DNA from: Salminus brasiliensis
Lineage: Eukaryota > Chordata > Actinopteri > Characiformes > Bryconidae
Length of the DNA: 64,000 bases
Direction of reading: 5' to 3'
Assembly (NCBI RefSeq): GCF_030463535.1
Contig: NC_132892.1
Location: 34,350,109-34,414,108 of the forward strand
Part shown: in pieces, positions 23,935 through 33,459 of the stretch
How positions within the stretch are numbered: the stretch's first letter is position 1
Layout of the letters: each line of letters opens with the position of its first letter
Notes under the pieces: generated by a model
Databases searched by the model: none
What the model was told of the DNA's origin: nothing
Seen by the model: only the letters and a program-made list of their open reading frames with translations
Position numbers and translations under genes: made by a program

Positions 23935-24445
23935 CACATTATCCACATGTAGCTGACGCTCTTATCCAGAGCTCTTGTACGTGAATCTTGCCCAAGGTCT
24001 CTTACTGGTGTAGAGTGGTGAGCTTGCCCAGCCTGGCAATCAAACCCTAGTCTACCACATAGAAAGCAGTCAGAGTTACACCAAGTGCCCCCCTCCCCCC
24101 CTCATTTAACCTTCTTTACTTCAGGATGGACAAAAAGTCCTTCCATGTGTGTTTGTACTGTTCATACACAGAATTGAGGACATGGTTAGATGTTGTGGTC
24201 CTGTGGTTAGATTTATTTTAAAGAATAAGGAAGTTCAAAACCACAGAGAACATGAAAGGTCACAATGTCACATGGGTATCAGCATATGGTAATTCACATT
24301 TATGGCATTTAGCTGATGCTCTTATCCAGAGATCTTACATGTGAATCATGTTACACAGGTAGGAGAGTGTAGAGTGAGGAGTGAGGGGTGAATTTTGGTG
24401 GCCCAGTCAGAGAATTGAACCCTAGTCTGTCACAGAGATGGTGGA
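23935..24445 (+). repeat. Two copies of a common teleost dispersed repeat
   Basis: Both about 23935-24090 and about 24288-24445 begin with text close to 'catttagctgatgctcttat' and 'ccagag', then run through 'gtgaatc' to an end rich in C or 'caaaccctagtct'. Shorter relatives lie at 26505-26560, 30495-30550, 40858-40915 (reverse), 42185-42235 (reverse) and about 56600-56640. Confidence 0.8.
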
Positions 24446-24779
24446 GTTCTACACCATATGACCGGTTGATGGTGGGTGTTTGACTGCTTAACCATGTATG
24501 ACATGATCCCAGTCAAACATTCAGGTTTTATTTGGCCTGAGAGAAACCTTTAAACATTGACTTACCAATAAAGGTGCTAGATATGTGAAGAACCTTTGAA
24601 AGAATTAAGAACCTTCTTTTGATTTAAATACTTAATTCTTTATGGATGCAAAAGTGAACCATCTATGGCATTGTCCAATGAACCATCAGATTACCCAACG
24701 ATTGCAGAAAGATAGTTGTATTATAAACACTTGTGGAAAGTCTTCAGCAAAGTTTGGTAGTTGCCCTACTGGAACACAC
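24446..24779. other. Intergenic, no gene seen
   Basis: No coding, RNA or repeat signal was recognised. The right end leads into the minisatellite at 24780. Confidence 0.4.
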
Positions 24780-25095
24780 CGATGGTTCTTTGGGTAATCC
24801 GATGGTTCTTTGGGTAATCTGATGATTATTTGGGTAATCTGATGGTTCTTTGGGTAATCTGATGGTGCTTTGAGCAATCTAATTGGTTCTTTGGGTAATC
24901 TGGTGGTTCTTTGGGTAATCTGATGGTTCTTTGGGCAATCCGATTGGTTATTTGGGTAATCTAATGGTTCTTTGGGTAATCTGATGGTTATTTGGGTAAT
25001 ATGATGGTTCTTTGGGCAATCCGATTGGTTATTTGGGTAATATAATGGTTCTTTGGGTAATCTGTTGGTTCTTTGGACATTTTGATGGTTCTTTG
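24780..25095. repeat. ~21-bp minisatellite
   Basis: About fifteen copies of 'gatggttctttgggtaatct' with variants ('ggttatttgggtaat', 'ggttctttgggcaatc'). Short ORFs on both strands across it are repeat-encoded. Confidence 0.95.
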
Positions 25096-26949
25096 CTGGA
25101 GACTGGCCCTCCAGGGCTTGAGTTGTGCACTCCTGTGTTAAAGGATACAGAAGTGAGAAAGGAACGGTACACGTTTAAACACATCTTTTTAATTAATTAA
25201 AAATAATGATTAATCATTTAATTGGTGCTAGAATGAATTAGTTAGTAAAGCGGAAAAGAAAAAGAAGGCAGAAAAGGAGGTGGGAGGTGAGTACAGAAAG
25301 AGAAAGTCACAAATAGGACAAAGGAGGAAGAGAAAACAGGATGAGAAAGAGTGAAAGCCTGTAAAAAAGAAAGATTTTTTAACAAGAAAATTAAAAATAA
25401 AAAAACAAGATTCTTTTTAATTTTCAGTCTCTCTCTCTCTCTAAGTTCTTCAGTTCTCTTCTCTAAATTTAGTCACCCTTGATTACATTACATATTGTTG
25501 ATCTTCTAAGAGCTTGTTTACATTTGCATGCATTTTTGGTGATTGGATCACACTTAGGCTTCCCTTCATCCCCCAGGACGCACTGCGATCAGATTACGAC
25601 AGGATCCCTCAAACCACATTCAGAGGTGGTTAAAGACCGATCTCGTCCACATTTAATGCAGGCATAAATTAAATGCATTTTCTGTGATCGGATTCCATAA
25701 GGCAAACGGGAAAATGTCGGTTGAAAACTAGTAAAAATACGACTAATAATTACTGTGGATCTTGGCGTCTCTCAGCAGAACAGTTTTGATGAGAAACTGA
25801 AATCATGAGAAATGATAAATGTGTTGGAGTGATTGCTTATGCAGAAAAGTAAAATTGGATCTCATGTAAACAGAAATTGGTCAGTATTAGATCCAGGTAA
25901 TATTCAGATACAAAACACATGTAAATGGCAGGTCTAAACATTTCCATCAGTCACATCTTCTACAAAGACACGCTCCTGCACATTCTAATCCACAACAACG
26001 TTATTTACCGAATTTAACAAAATAAATCTTGTCTAATTCCAGCACATTACTTATTTCGTTAAATAAATAAATAATATGTATTTTATAAATATTAATACTA
26101 TAAATTGTCCTATTTAATATTTATGTTTGCTAATATACAATGAGAACATCAACACTGTGTGTAATTTGACTGGGGGGCCTAAAGATTTGCAGAAAATTAT
26201 AAGAGCAACACTGTCCAGTAAGAGAATGATTACAGTGTTCCTGATACAGTCCTAAGCTAGGCAAGGCTAGGTTGTGTGGCACCTGTGAACCATCAGGGTG
26301 ATGTAAACCCGCTAATGACAGCAGCACTGAAGCTACGATAAAAAAGAAAGAATCAGTGTTTGCTTCATTCTGAGTTCAAATAACAGGGTGGTAAACAGGC
26401 TCGTAAAGCCGCATCTAAGCCTTTCCACAGCAATCAAACTCACACATTTCCAATTTATACACAAACCAACTCAAATACTGAGAAAAGCACTGATTAGCAT
26501 CTTACATTTACATTTACGACATTTAGCAGACACTCTTATCCAGAGCAACTTACAAAGTGCTTTGCTATTTACCCAAGAAAAACTTTAGCTAGTTAGAATA
26601 GACCAATAATTCAAAGGATACCTCTAAGCTTAGACATTACTAAACACAAGACAATAAGGTGACCATAGTACTCTAATCGTCCAAGTATTCTCGGAAGAGG
26701 TGGGTCTGCATCTTTGATGGATATGAGATGCCTAAGTGAGGAAGAGCAACAAGCCTCTAAGATGTCAAGCCATCAAGCCTTGCTGGCAAGGATGCTTAAG
26801 GAAGTGGCTGTTACTCTTGACTGCCCCCCTTTGGGACGACCGGGTCATGTTCTTTTGCGCATGAACGTCAGTTTAGGAGTTTAAACGTTTCATCTGAAGG
26901 TTAGGATTTGGGCTACTTTATCTGCTGAGTGAAAGTGACGGTGTAAGAA
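25096..26949. other. Intergenic, no gene seen
   Basis: It holds a purine-rich stretch (25250-25400), a CT run (25428-25441) and the dispersed repeat word at about 26505-26560. No exon of either neighbouring gene type was found. In particular, no perlecan-like Ig exon appears on the minus strand upstream of 20802. Confidence 0.5.
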
Positions 26950-27237
26950 GACTGTATGATTGGTGTTGGATACTGTTCTGGTCACACTTGTTCTGTATGT
27001 TCTGGCCGTGTATGTGATCTGTGCTTGATTGGTGGGGAGTTGGTGCGAGAAGTCGTGATGTTGAGCAACCCTGATTCTCCTAAAGAGGAACCCGTCGACC
27101 CAGACAGATGTTCAGACGGAGACACACACACAGACAGAGAACTAAAGCAGGCTTAATTTATTCATTTTCAAGAACCTCTTTTTCCGAAGCGTACTGGAGT
27201 TCTGAGTTTTGGAACATCACCGAGGCTGAAGTTCAGG
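26950..27237 (+). promoter_or_regulatory. Putative 5' region of receptor A
   Basis: About 27040-27150 shares words with the upstream block of receptor H (61600-61690): 'gatgttgag' followed by CCT/GAC and 'agaggaac'. It ends in 'gaagttcaggatgaagatcc', the conserved context of the signal exon. No clear TATA box was found. Confidence 0.4.
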
Positions 27238-30200
27238 ATGAAGATCCTTTTCAGCTTCACCTTCTACCTGATCTCAGGTCAGCAGTCACTCTACCTAATA
27301 CTACTTAATTAAATCTTATTAATTAGTTTAGCTGTTTCGCAACAGTGTTGAAACAGCGGCTTTTGGGCTGCATGGAAGAGTTCTGTGGAACCAGAATGCT
27401 AGGCCAGATCAATCCGACGAGTTAGAACCTTCAATTTCTTTGGCAGGGCAAGTGGGCTGCTTGGATGTGATTGGATACTCAGGTGGCGGCGTCATTATCT
27501 ACTGCAATCAGCAACAGTATGGAGACCAAGATAGGTATTTTTGTAAGGAAATCCATAGTCCAGAGACCCGCAAGGAGTGTGTGTTTATAAAGGGTTCCAC
27601 TTGGGTTCAAAAAGACAGATTCTCTCTGTTTGACACCTCTGGAGTTCTTACAGTGATCTTCAGAGAACTGAGTTTACAAGATGCTGGATCATACCAGTGT
27701 GGCATGTCTACTGTGTGGAACCATGATTTGAACCTGAAAGTGAACACAGGTGAAAAGCCTTTGATAATCAGTATCTTCTGAAAAAGGGTTCAATAGACCT
27801 TATTAGAGAAGTTAATTTATTGTGTCTGGTCAACAGATCAATGTTGTAATAATCCAAAAACTGTGACTGGTTATCTGGGAGAGACCATCTCCATCAGCTG
27901 TTCCTATCCGGCTGGGTTTCAAAAAAACATGAAGCACTTCTTCAAACTGGGTGATCCATCCATTACTATCGAGGTCAGTTCTTCAGATTCTCAGAAAGGC
28001 AGGTTCTCCATCTCTGAAGACAGAAGGTATAATACTGTCAGTGTTAAAATCAGTGATGTGAGAGAAGAGGATGGAGGTGTTTATTCCTGTGGAGTGTGGA
28101 TTGGAGTGAATGGAATCAGCTATTACACCTTCTTCCAGAAGATTCAGCTACAGGTTACAGGTGAGATACATTGAGTTTGTCCCACTTTTTGGAACAGTTG
28201 AGAACACTATGTTTTAATGCATGATGGACGTTTTGTTTAGACAGACTTAATGTATGTAGATCAGGGCTGTTCAGTCCTGGTCCTGGAGATCCACCATCCT
28301 GCAGAGTTTAGCTCCACCCTGAATCGAACACACCTGATCCGGATAATGAAGGCCTTTAGTAGCAACTGAACATTAGAGTCCGCTGTGTTGGATCTGAACT
28401 CTTCAGGGTGGTAGATCTCCAGGATCAGGATTGAGCAGCCCTGCTGTAGATAATCCATCACCATTATTAATACTAGAGGATAAGAATATAATATATATGT
28501 AATATGTATATATGTAAAAATATATGTAAAACTATGGGAGCAATTGGAACTACATTGTCTTGTCAGGCAACATCTAGAAACATGTGGAGAAACAGCTTAG
28601 AACTACCATTGTAATAATATCAACATATACACTATATGTCCTGATGTTTGTGGACACCCCTCCTAATGAATGCATTAATCTATTTTAAGCTACACTTATT
28701 GCTGAAACAAATGTCTATCTAGGACTCTCTGGAGCAGATGGGTATAAAGCCCCCCAGCATTAAGCTGTGGAGAAGTGGAAGAACTGTGTTCTCTGGAATT
28801 GATGGTGGTGGAGCTCGATCCAGCACTTTTGGGTTAAGATGGGGATAGTTCGGGGTGAGGTGGGGTGGTGGTCATCCTTCAGAATATAAAAGCCTTTCCT
28901 GGACAGTGGAGACAGCTACAGCAGGATGAAACCTTTCCAACAGCCTAGATTTCAGAAAAAAACACTAAATGATCAGGTGTCCCAATACTTTTGTCCATAC
29001 TTCACAAAAAAATGAACCAGCAGATGCTTATTTCAGCATTTTTAGATCCTTCCTTAATATTTTAGCCTCACCACAAGACGATTTGTCACTTTCTTTTTTA
29101 GAGCTTTTGCCCCTTAGTGGTGGCACACACTTCCGCCTAAACTCTCAATTCCTTCAGCTGGGGTCTGAAGACTCTCTTATTCGGGCAATATCTGGCTTTT
29201 TACACTCATTCACTAAATTGTTTTGTTTTATTGTGTTAAAACAGTAGTAGTTATTTCAAGATATTCCAAGGTTATAATATCTCCAGGTACTTTATAGCAG
29301 TTAGCTTCCAGTGTTTGCACACATTTTAAGGTTGTTCTAGATTACAGGGTCTGTTAACTTAGACCTAAACACAGAGAATATACAGGATACGCTATTTGGA
29401 CAAAAGTATTGGGACACCTGGGCATTTACTGTTTCTTTCTAAATCAATGATATTAAAAGGTTTATCCTGCTTTTGTTGGAGTAACTTTCTCTGTACTGTC
29501 CAGGAAAGTCTTTCTATACAATTTTGGAACATTGCTTTGAGGATTTGAGAATTTGCATTCAGCAACAAGAGCATAAGTGAGGTCAGGATGTTGGATGATG
29601 ATGACCACCACCCCACCTCATCCCCAACTCCCCAACTCATCCCAAGAGTACTGGATGGAGCACCACCATCAATCATTCCAGAGAACACAGTTCTTCCACT
29701 GCTCCACAGGTCCTCAATGCTGAGGGGCTTTATACCCCTCTAGCCCATGCCTGGCATTATTAGGCAGCATTGTGCCCATAGGGTCATGCTGTTTATCTGC
29801 CCCAGAGAGTCCTATTCTATTGGCAGTACTTAATAGGTGTGGCTGTTACATTTTTTTTCAGATTTCAGGACAATCTATCAGAGCACATCAGCAGAACCAA
29901 CACCAAGCTCTGAACATTCCAGTGAGTCATGGTTCAGGACTCCCTCTTTCACTCTATACTTATGTTAAATATGTTCAGGTGAAGCTTCAGAGCTTTAGGC
30001 TCTACACCAGGACCTGGAACAGATGTGGAGCTGGAGGTTTGTGGTAAGATTGAGGAGGTTTTTATTAGTGATGTTCTGTTCTTGGTCTCTCAGCCGCAGG
30101 TTCCTCTGTTGTCGGCATCACTGTGGGTGTCTGTGTGGTTCTGGTGCTGCTGATTGGGGGATTGACACTGATCTTCTACAGACTGAGATGCACCAAGACA

Positions 30201-32130
30201 CAAGGTACCACACAAGGGCACATAGATGTATAGAAAATGATTGTAAATGTCATTGCATTTGTAGCGTGGGAAGTGTTTAGAAGAACCCAGGATGAATACA
30301 CTTTTACTGTCCTCAAGATAGAAATATTTATTTTAAAAAGGTTTGTGGGTTTAAGAATCCTGCCTAAAGCTGGCCTTGAATTTAGTCCTCAATGCAAAAA
30401 ACTCTTCTAACACAGCCTCTTCTACAGATCAGTGTTTGTCTTTTAGATAAAGATTTCGCCCTAAAACAGTTCCTATGATCCTCCTTCCAACTGATTTCCC
30501 TCAAATTTAGCATTTAGCAGACGCTCTTATCCAGAGCAACTTGTGCTTTGCTATTTACCCAAGAATAACCTCAGCTAGTTTGAATAGGCTAAAAATTCAA
30601 AGATACCTCTAAGTTTAGACTCTACTAAACACAAGTCAATATGGAGACCGTAATACTCTTCTCTTCTTTTTTCTGTCCTGCACTGAAGTGGTGGAACGAA
30701 CTTCCCCTGGGTGTCTGAACAGCAGAGTCCAACACTCGCTGTCCTCAAACCCAGACTGAAGACCCTCCTCTTCTGAGAGTACTCAGGCGAAGAGAAGAGT
30801 ACTATGGTCTCCATATTGACTTGTGTTTAGTAGAGTCTAGGATTAGAGGTATCTTAGAATTTTTAGCCTATTCAAACTAGCTGAGGTAAAAGCCTTAAAT
30901 GTAATGTAAATGTACTGTCTATTCAGTAAAACTTTATTAATGGAGCTACAAGTTGTACTGTTCACTGTATCTCTGCAAAGTGCAGGTTAAATGAACAGAA
31001 TAGTCGTATATGTGCTGCTCTATGATAGCTCTATGATTGGCTGGGCAGTAATAGGGGTGTGCTGAAAGCGAGCGTTGTGATTGGCTGAGTTCATCAGTAG
31101 TCGACATCCTATCTAAAAGGGATCAGCTGTCCCATTTCCTCAATTACGGCTTCTCTTTTCCTCGGAGTAGCAAAAGTTTCTGGACGCAGCCTTGGAGACT
31201 GTTTCTGTAAGCAGAAAGTAGAGCATTGTAAACCCTGTAGAAGCTTTTCACTTCAGGTCAAAGCCTCTAGCACCCTCTAGTGGACAGTACATGAACAGAA
31301 TATTTGAAAGACTGGTTTCCACTCTCTTTCTACAGGCTCTGCAAGTATTAGCAAGAAATCAGGAACAAATGACTCCGTAAGTAACTGGAGCTGATACAAA
31401 ACACCTGAAGATTCATAACATAATCAAAAATGAACCCTTATATGTGTGTTACAGAGAATCAGGACTGATAAATAATAGGCATTAAATGACTGGAATAACT
31501 TGTAGAATCCCCACATGGATATTTTCTGGTGTTTAGAATTATCATTATTTTATTGAGAGGTGTGTCAAGTCTAGATAGATAGATACTTTTTAATCCCATC
31601 GATCCCAAAGGGTAATTTAGGCACCCAATAGCATGTTACCACACAGTTAAATACACACTTTAAACCTTCAGACTACACTTTAGACTACAAAAGACTATAA
31701 AGTGGGAGACAACTGAGGGACAGCACTTTACATTTTCATGGGGTTAACCTTTAGCCTATCGTGGTCAACAGGCGACTTACCACATTTCTGCTTACTTTCA
31801 CACCACTTCCGTCCATTCACATGAAGCTGAGTTCTAGTAAACAAGGCTCTGCAGCTTCTCAGCTTACATGTTACAATGGTTTTATACAAAATATACAAAA
31901 ACAAGTGTTTTGGTGGCTCATCAAGGTCAAATGACATGATATCTCCCTGATTTTAGGCTGATGTTGTTTATGATGATGTTGAAAATGGTCCACCTGGAGA
32001 CGGGAACAACATGAGAAGACCGCCAGTCTACCAGAACATGAAACCCAGCACCACCCAATATCTGAAGATAGATCCCAGAACAAGAGAAGCAGATTCAGTT
32101 TACCTTGACCTGACCTCCAACACTGTCTAA
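27238..32130 (+). CDS. Receptor A: CD300/CMRF35-like two-Ig membrane receptor
   Basis: Exons are 27238-27277, 27447-27749, 27837-28160, 29862-29921, 30094-30204, 31336-31376 and 31957-32130, with in-phase GT-AG joins and 350 residues. A short leader (MKILFSFTFYLIS) is followed by V-type D1 with the YFC and YQCG cysteine motifs of the CD300/pIgR family. D2 has I-S-C and G-V-Y-S-C-G. A 20-residue Ser/Thr/Pro stalk exon leads to a transmembrane segment rich in V/L/I with no charge inside, then RLRCTKTQ. The tail has VVYDDV, TQYLKI and SVYLDL (ITIM-like, expected to recruit SHP phosphatases) and PVYQNM, a YxxM site that could bind PI3K p85 and also fits the YxN form for Grb2. It is probably a leukocyte surface receptor with dual or inhibitory signalling; ligand unknown. 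Its tail is the most diverged of the cluster. Confidence 0.88.
28263..28443. mobile_element. hAT-type MITE in an intron of receptor A
   Basis: The ends 'cagggctgttcagtcctgg' and the reverse complement 'cagggctgctcaatcctga' are inverted repeats of about 30 bp. Flanking 8-mers 'atgtagat' and 'ctgtagat' match at 7 of 8 positions, as expected for an 8-bp hAT target duplication. It is about 181 bp long with no ORF. Confidence 0.85.
28630..29005 (+). mobile_element. MITE-type element, copy 4
   Basis: It starts 'actatatgtcctgatgtttg' and ends 'gtgtcccaatacttttgtcc', with the family's internal words. It is internally shortened and sits in the intron between D2 and the stalk exon of receptor A. Confidence 0.8.
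29395..29840 (-). mobile_element. MITE-type element, copy 5, inverted
   Basis: It starts 'ggacaaaagtattgggacac' and runs in the opposite direction to copy 4. It is truncated at about 29830, some 30 bp before the stalk exon of receptor A (29862). Confidence 0.8.
30490..30900. repeat. Dispersed repeat with 'tcctgcactgaagtggtgga' core
   Basis: About 30490-30555 is the 'gcagacgctcttatccagag' repeat. About 30660-30900 matches 40590-40915, 41880-42240 and 56400-56640. These four share a transposon-like coding remnant (words such as 'cccagactgaagaccctcct'). All lie in introns or flanks of receptor copies, and some were probably copied with them. Confidence 0.75.
31566..31640 (+). repeat. LINE 3'-tail-like sequence
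   Basis: 'agatagatagatactttt' followed by 'aatcccatcgatcccaaagg' resembles the 3' ends of teleost LINEs. A similar tail in the same sense appears at about 60170-60215 ('aatttccccactgtggg'). Confidence 0.5.
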
Positions 32131-32650
32131 TGAGATTTAGTCTACCAGAGTATAAATTCCAAAAAGAACCAATAACATTCAGGCTTCCAGAGCCTAAACA
32201 TCAAGACCAATCTGAATCAGGCTACCAGAGTCTACATTTTAATACCAACTAATAAGATTCAGTTTCAGAAGATTCAGATTCAGTCTACTAGACCTTAAAA
32301 CCCAACAACCAGTCAAAATCAGTCTATCAGAGACTAAACCCAAACACCAATAATGAGATTCAATACGACAGAGCCTAAACCCCAACCTCAACCAATCAGA
32401 TTTGGTCTACCAGAGTCTAAAGTCTAATACCAATCAATCAGATTCCTTCTACTAGAATCTAAACTCCAACTCAAACCAATCAGAATCAGACTATCATAGG
32501 CTAAACTACAGTGCCAACCAATCAGATTCAGGCTACCAGATTCAGTCTACTAGACCTTAAACCCCAACAACCAATCAAATTCTACCAGAGTCTAAACCCA
32601 AACACCAATAATCAGATTCAGTACGACAGAGCCTAAACCTCTCTTTTCAA
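32131..32650 (+). repeat. Decayed ITIM-coding 42-bp repeats, 3' UTR of A
   Basis: At least eight imperfect copies of a unit near 'gattcagtctaccagag' plus 'tctaaaccccaacaccaaccaatca' lie downstream of the stop. If read in frame, the unit encodes D-S-V-Y-Q-S-L-N-P-N-T-N-Q-S, that is, an ITIM. The units carry stops and indels. Confidence 0.85.
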
Positions 32651-32795
32651 CCATCCTGTAGTTGATTTTCTTATCTGCTTTGGTTATTATAATGTAGCAT
32701 CTTCCAACTTCTCTTCAGCTTCAAGTCAAAAGCTGCTCTATGGTTTCCATCCATGATCACTTTTTTTGTTCAGTGTTTTATTCTAATACAGAACA

Positions 32796-32801
32796 AATAA
32801 A
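32796..32801 (+). terminator. Poly(A) signal for receptor A
   Basis: An AATAAA hexamer lies 666 bp after the stop codon, followed by a T-rich stretch. It is the first clear signal after the decayed repeat array. Confidence 0.55.
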
Positions 32802-33009
32802 CATTTTTTTCCAATGTCTTTCTTGAGCTCTTTTTCACATTTTTCTTAGAGTGATCTTAGCAAGGCATGAACTGGAGAGTAACAGCAGTACTGAATCTTT
32901 TCATGTTATAGACACTTGAGATTGATATACACATATACTTATATATCTTTAGCAATGCTTATTGATCATCATAAAATCATAAAACTCTGATGTACCATCC
33001 AGAGTTCAG

Positions 33010-33459
33010 TTAGAGACTCTTTTAACACCATCAATGACCTCGTCCACACTGACTTCCGTTCTCTCTGAGTCGTCTATATCTATAAAAAGACCCGCTGAAG
33101 ACCACAGCTGAAACTGGAGGATGGAGATCAGCAAACTGCAGACTTGTCTGATTAATATTGAATATTATGATATGAATAATTATTGATTCTCAGATGAAGA
33201 GAAAATGAAACTAAATGTTGATAAAAAGACAACAAATGAAGAGTTCTTCCCAAAACATAAAAGAAAACTCATAATGACCTTTGTGCAATTGTGTATGTGC
33301 TCAGTAATGCTGGTGGGAGGAGCTGTTAGTTTTGCCACTCTCTGTGAAAAACAGGAAACTCACAAACCAGACAGAAGAGAAAATACACACACACACACAC
33401 ACCTGAATACACACTTCTTTACGAAGAAACCGACTGAACTGGCTGACATTGAATTCAGG
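33010..33459 (+). promoter_or_regulatory. Promoter/5' UTR block of receptor B
   Basis: It is conserved with the regions before C, D, E and F: 'caccatcaatgacctcgtcc', 'gactgacttccg' type text, then a TATA-like 'tataaaaag' (33081-33089), then 'gctgaaactggaggatggag' and 'gatcagcaaactgcagact'. The distance of about 370 bp from TATA to ATG would be 5' UTR. A short upstream ORF (33205-33543) overlaps the start codon. Confidence 0.6.
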
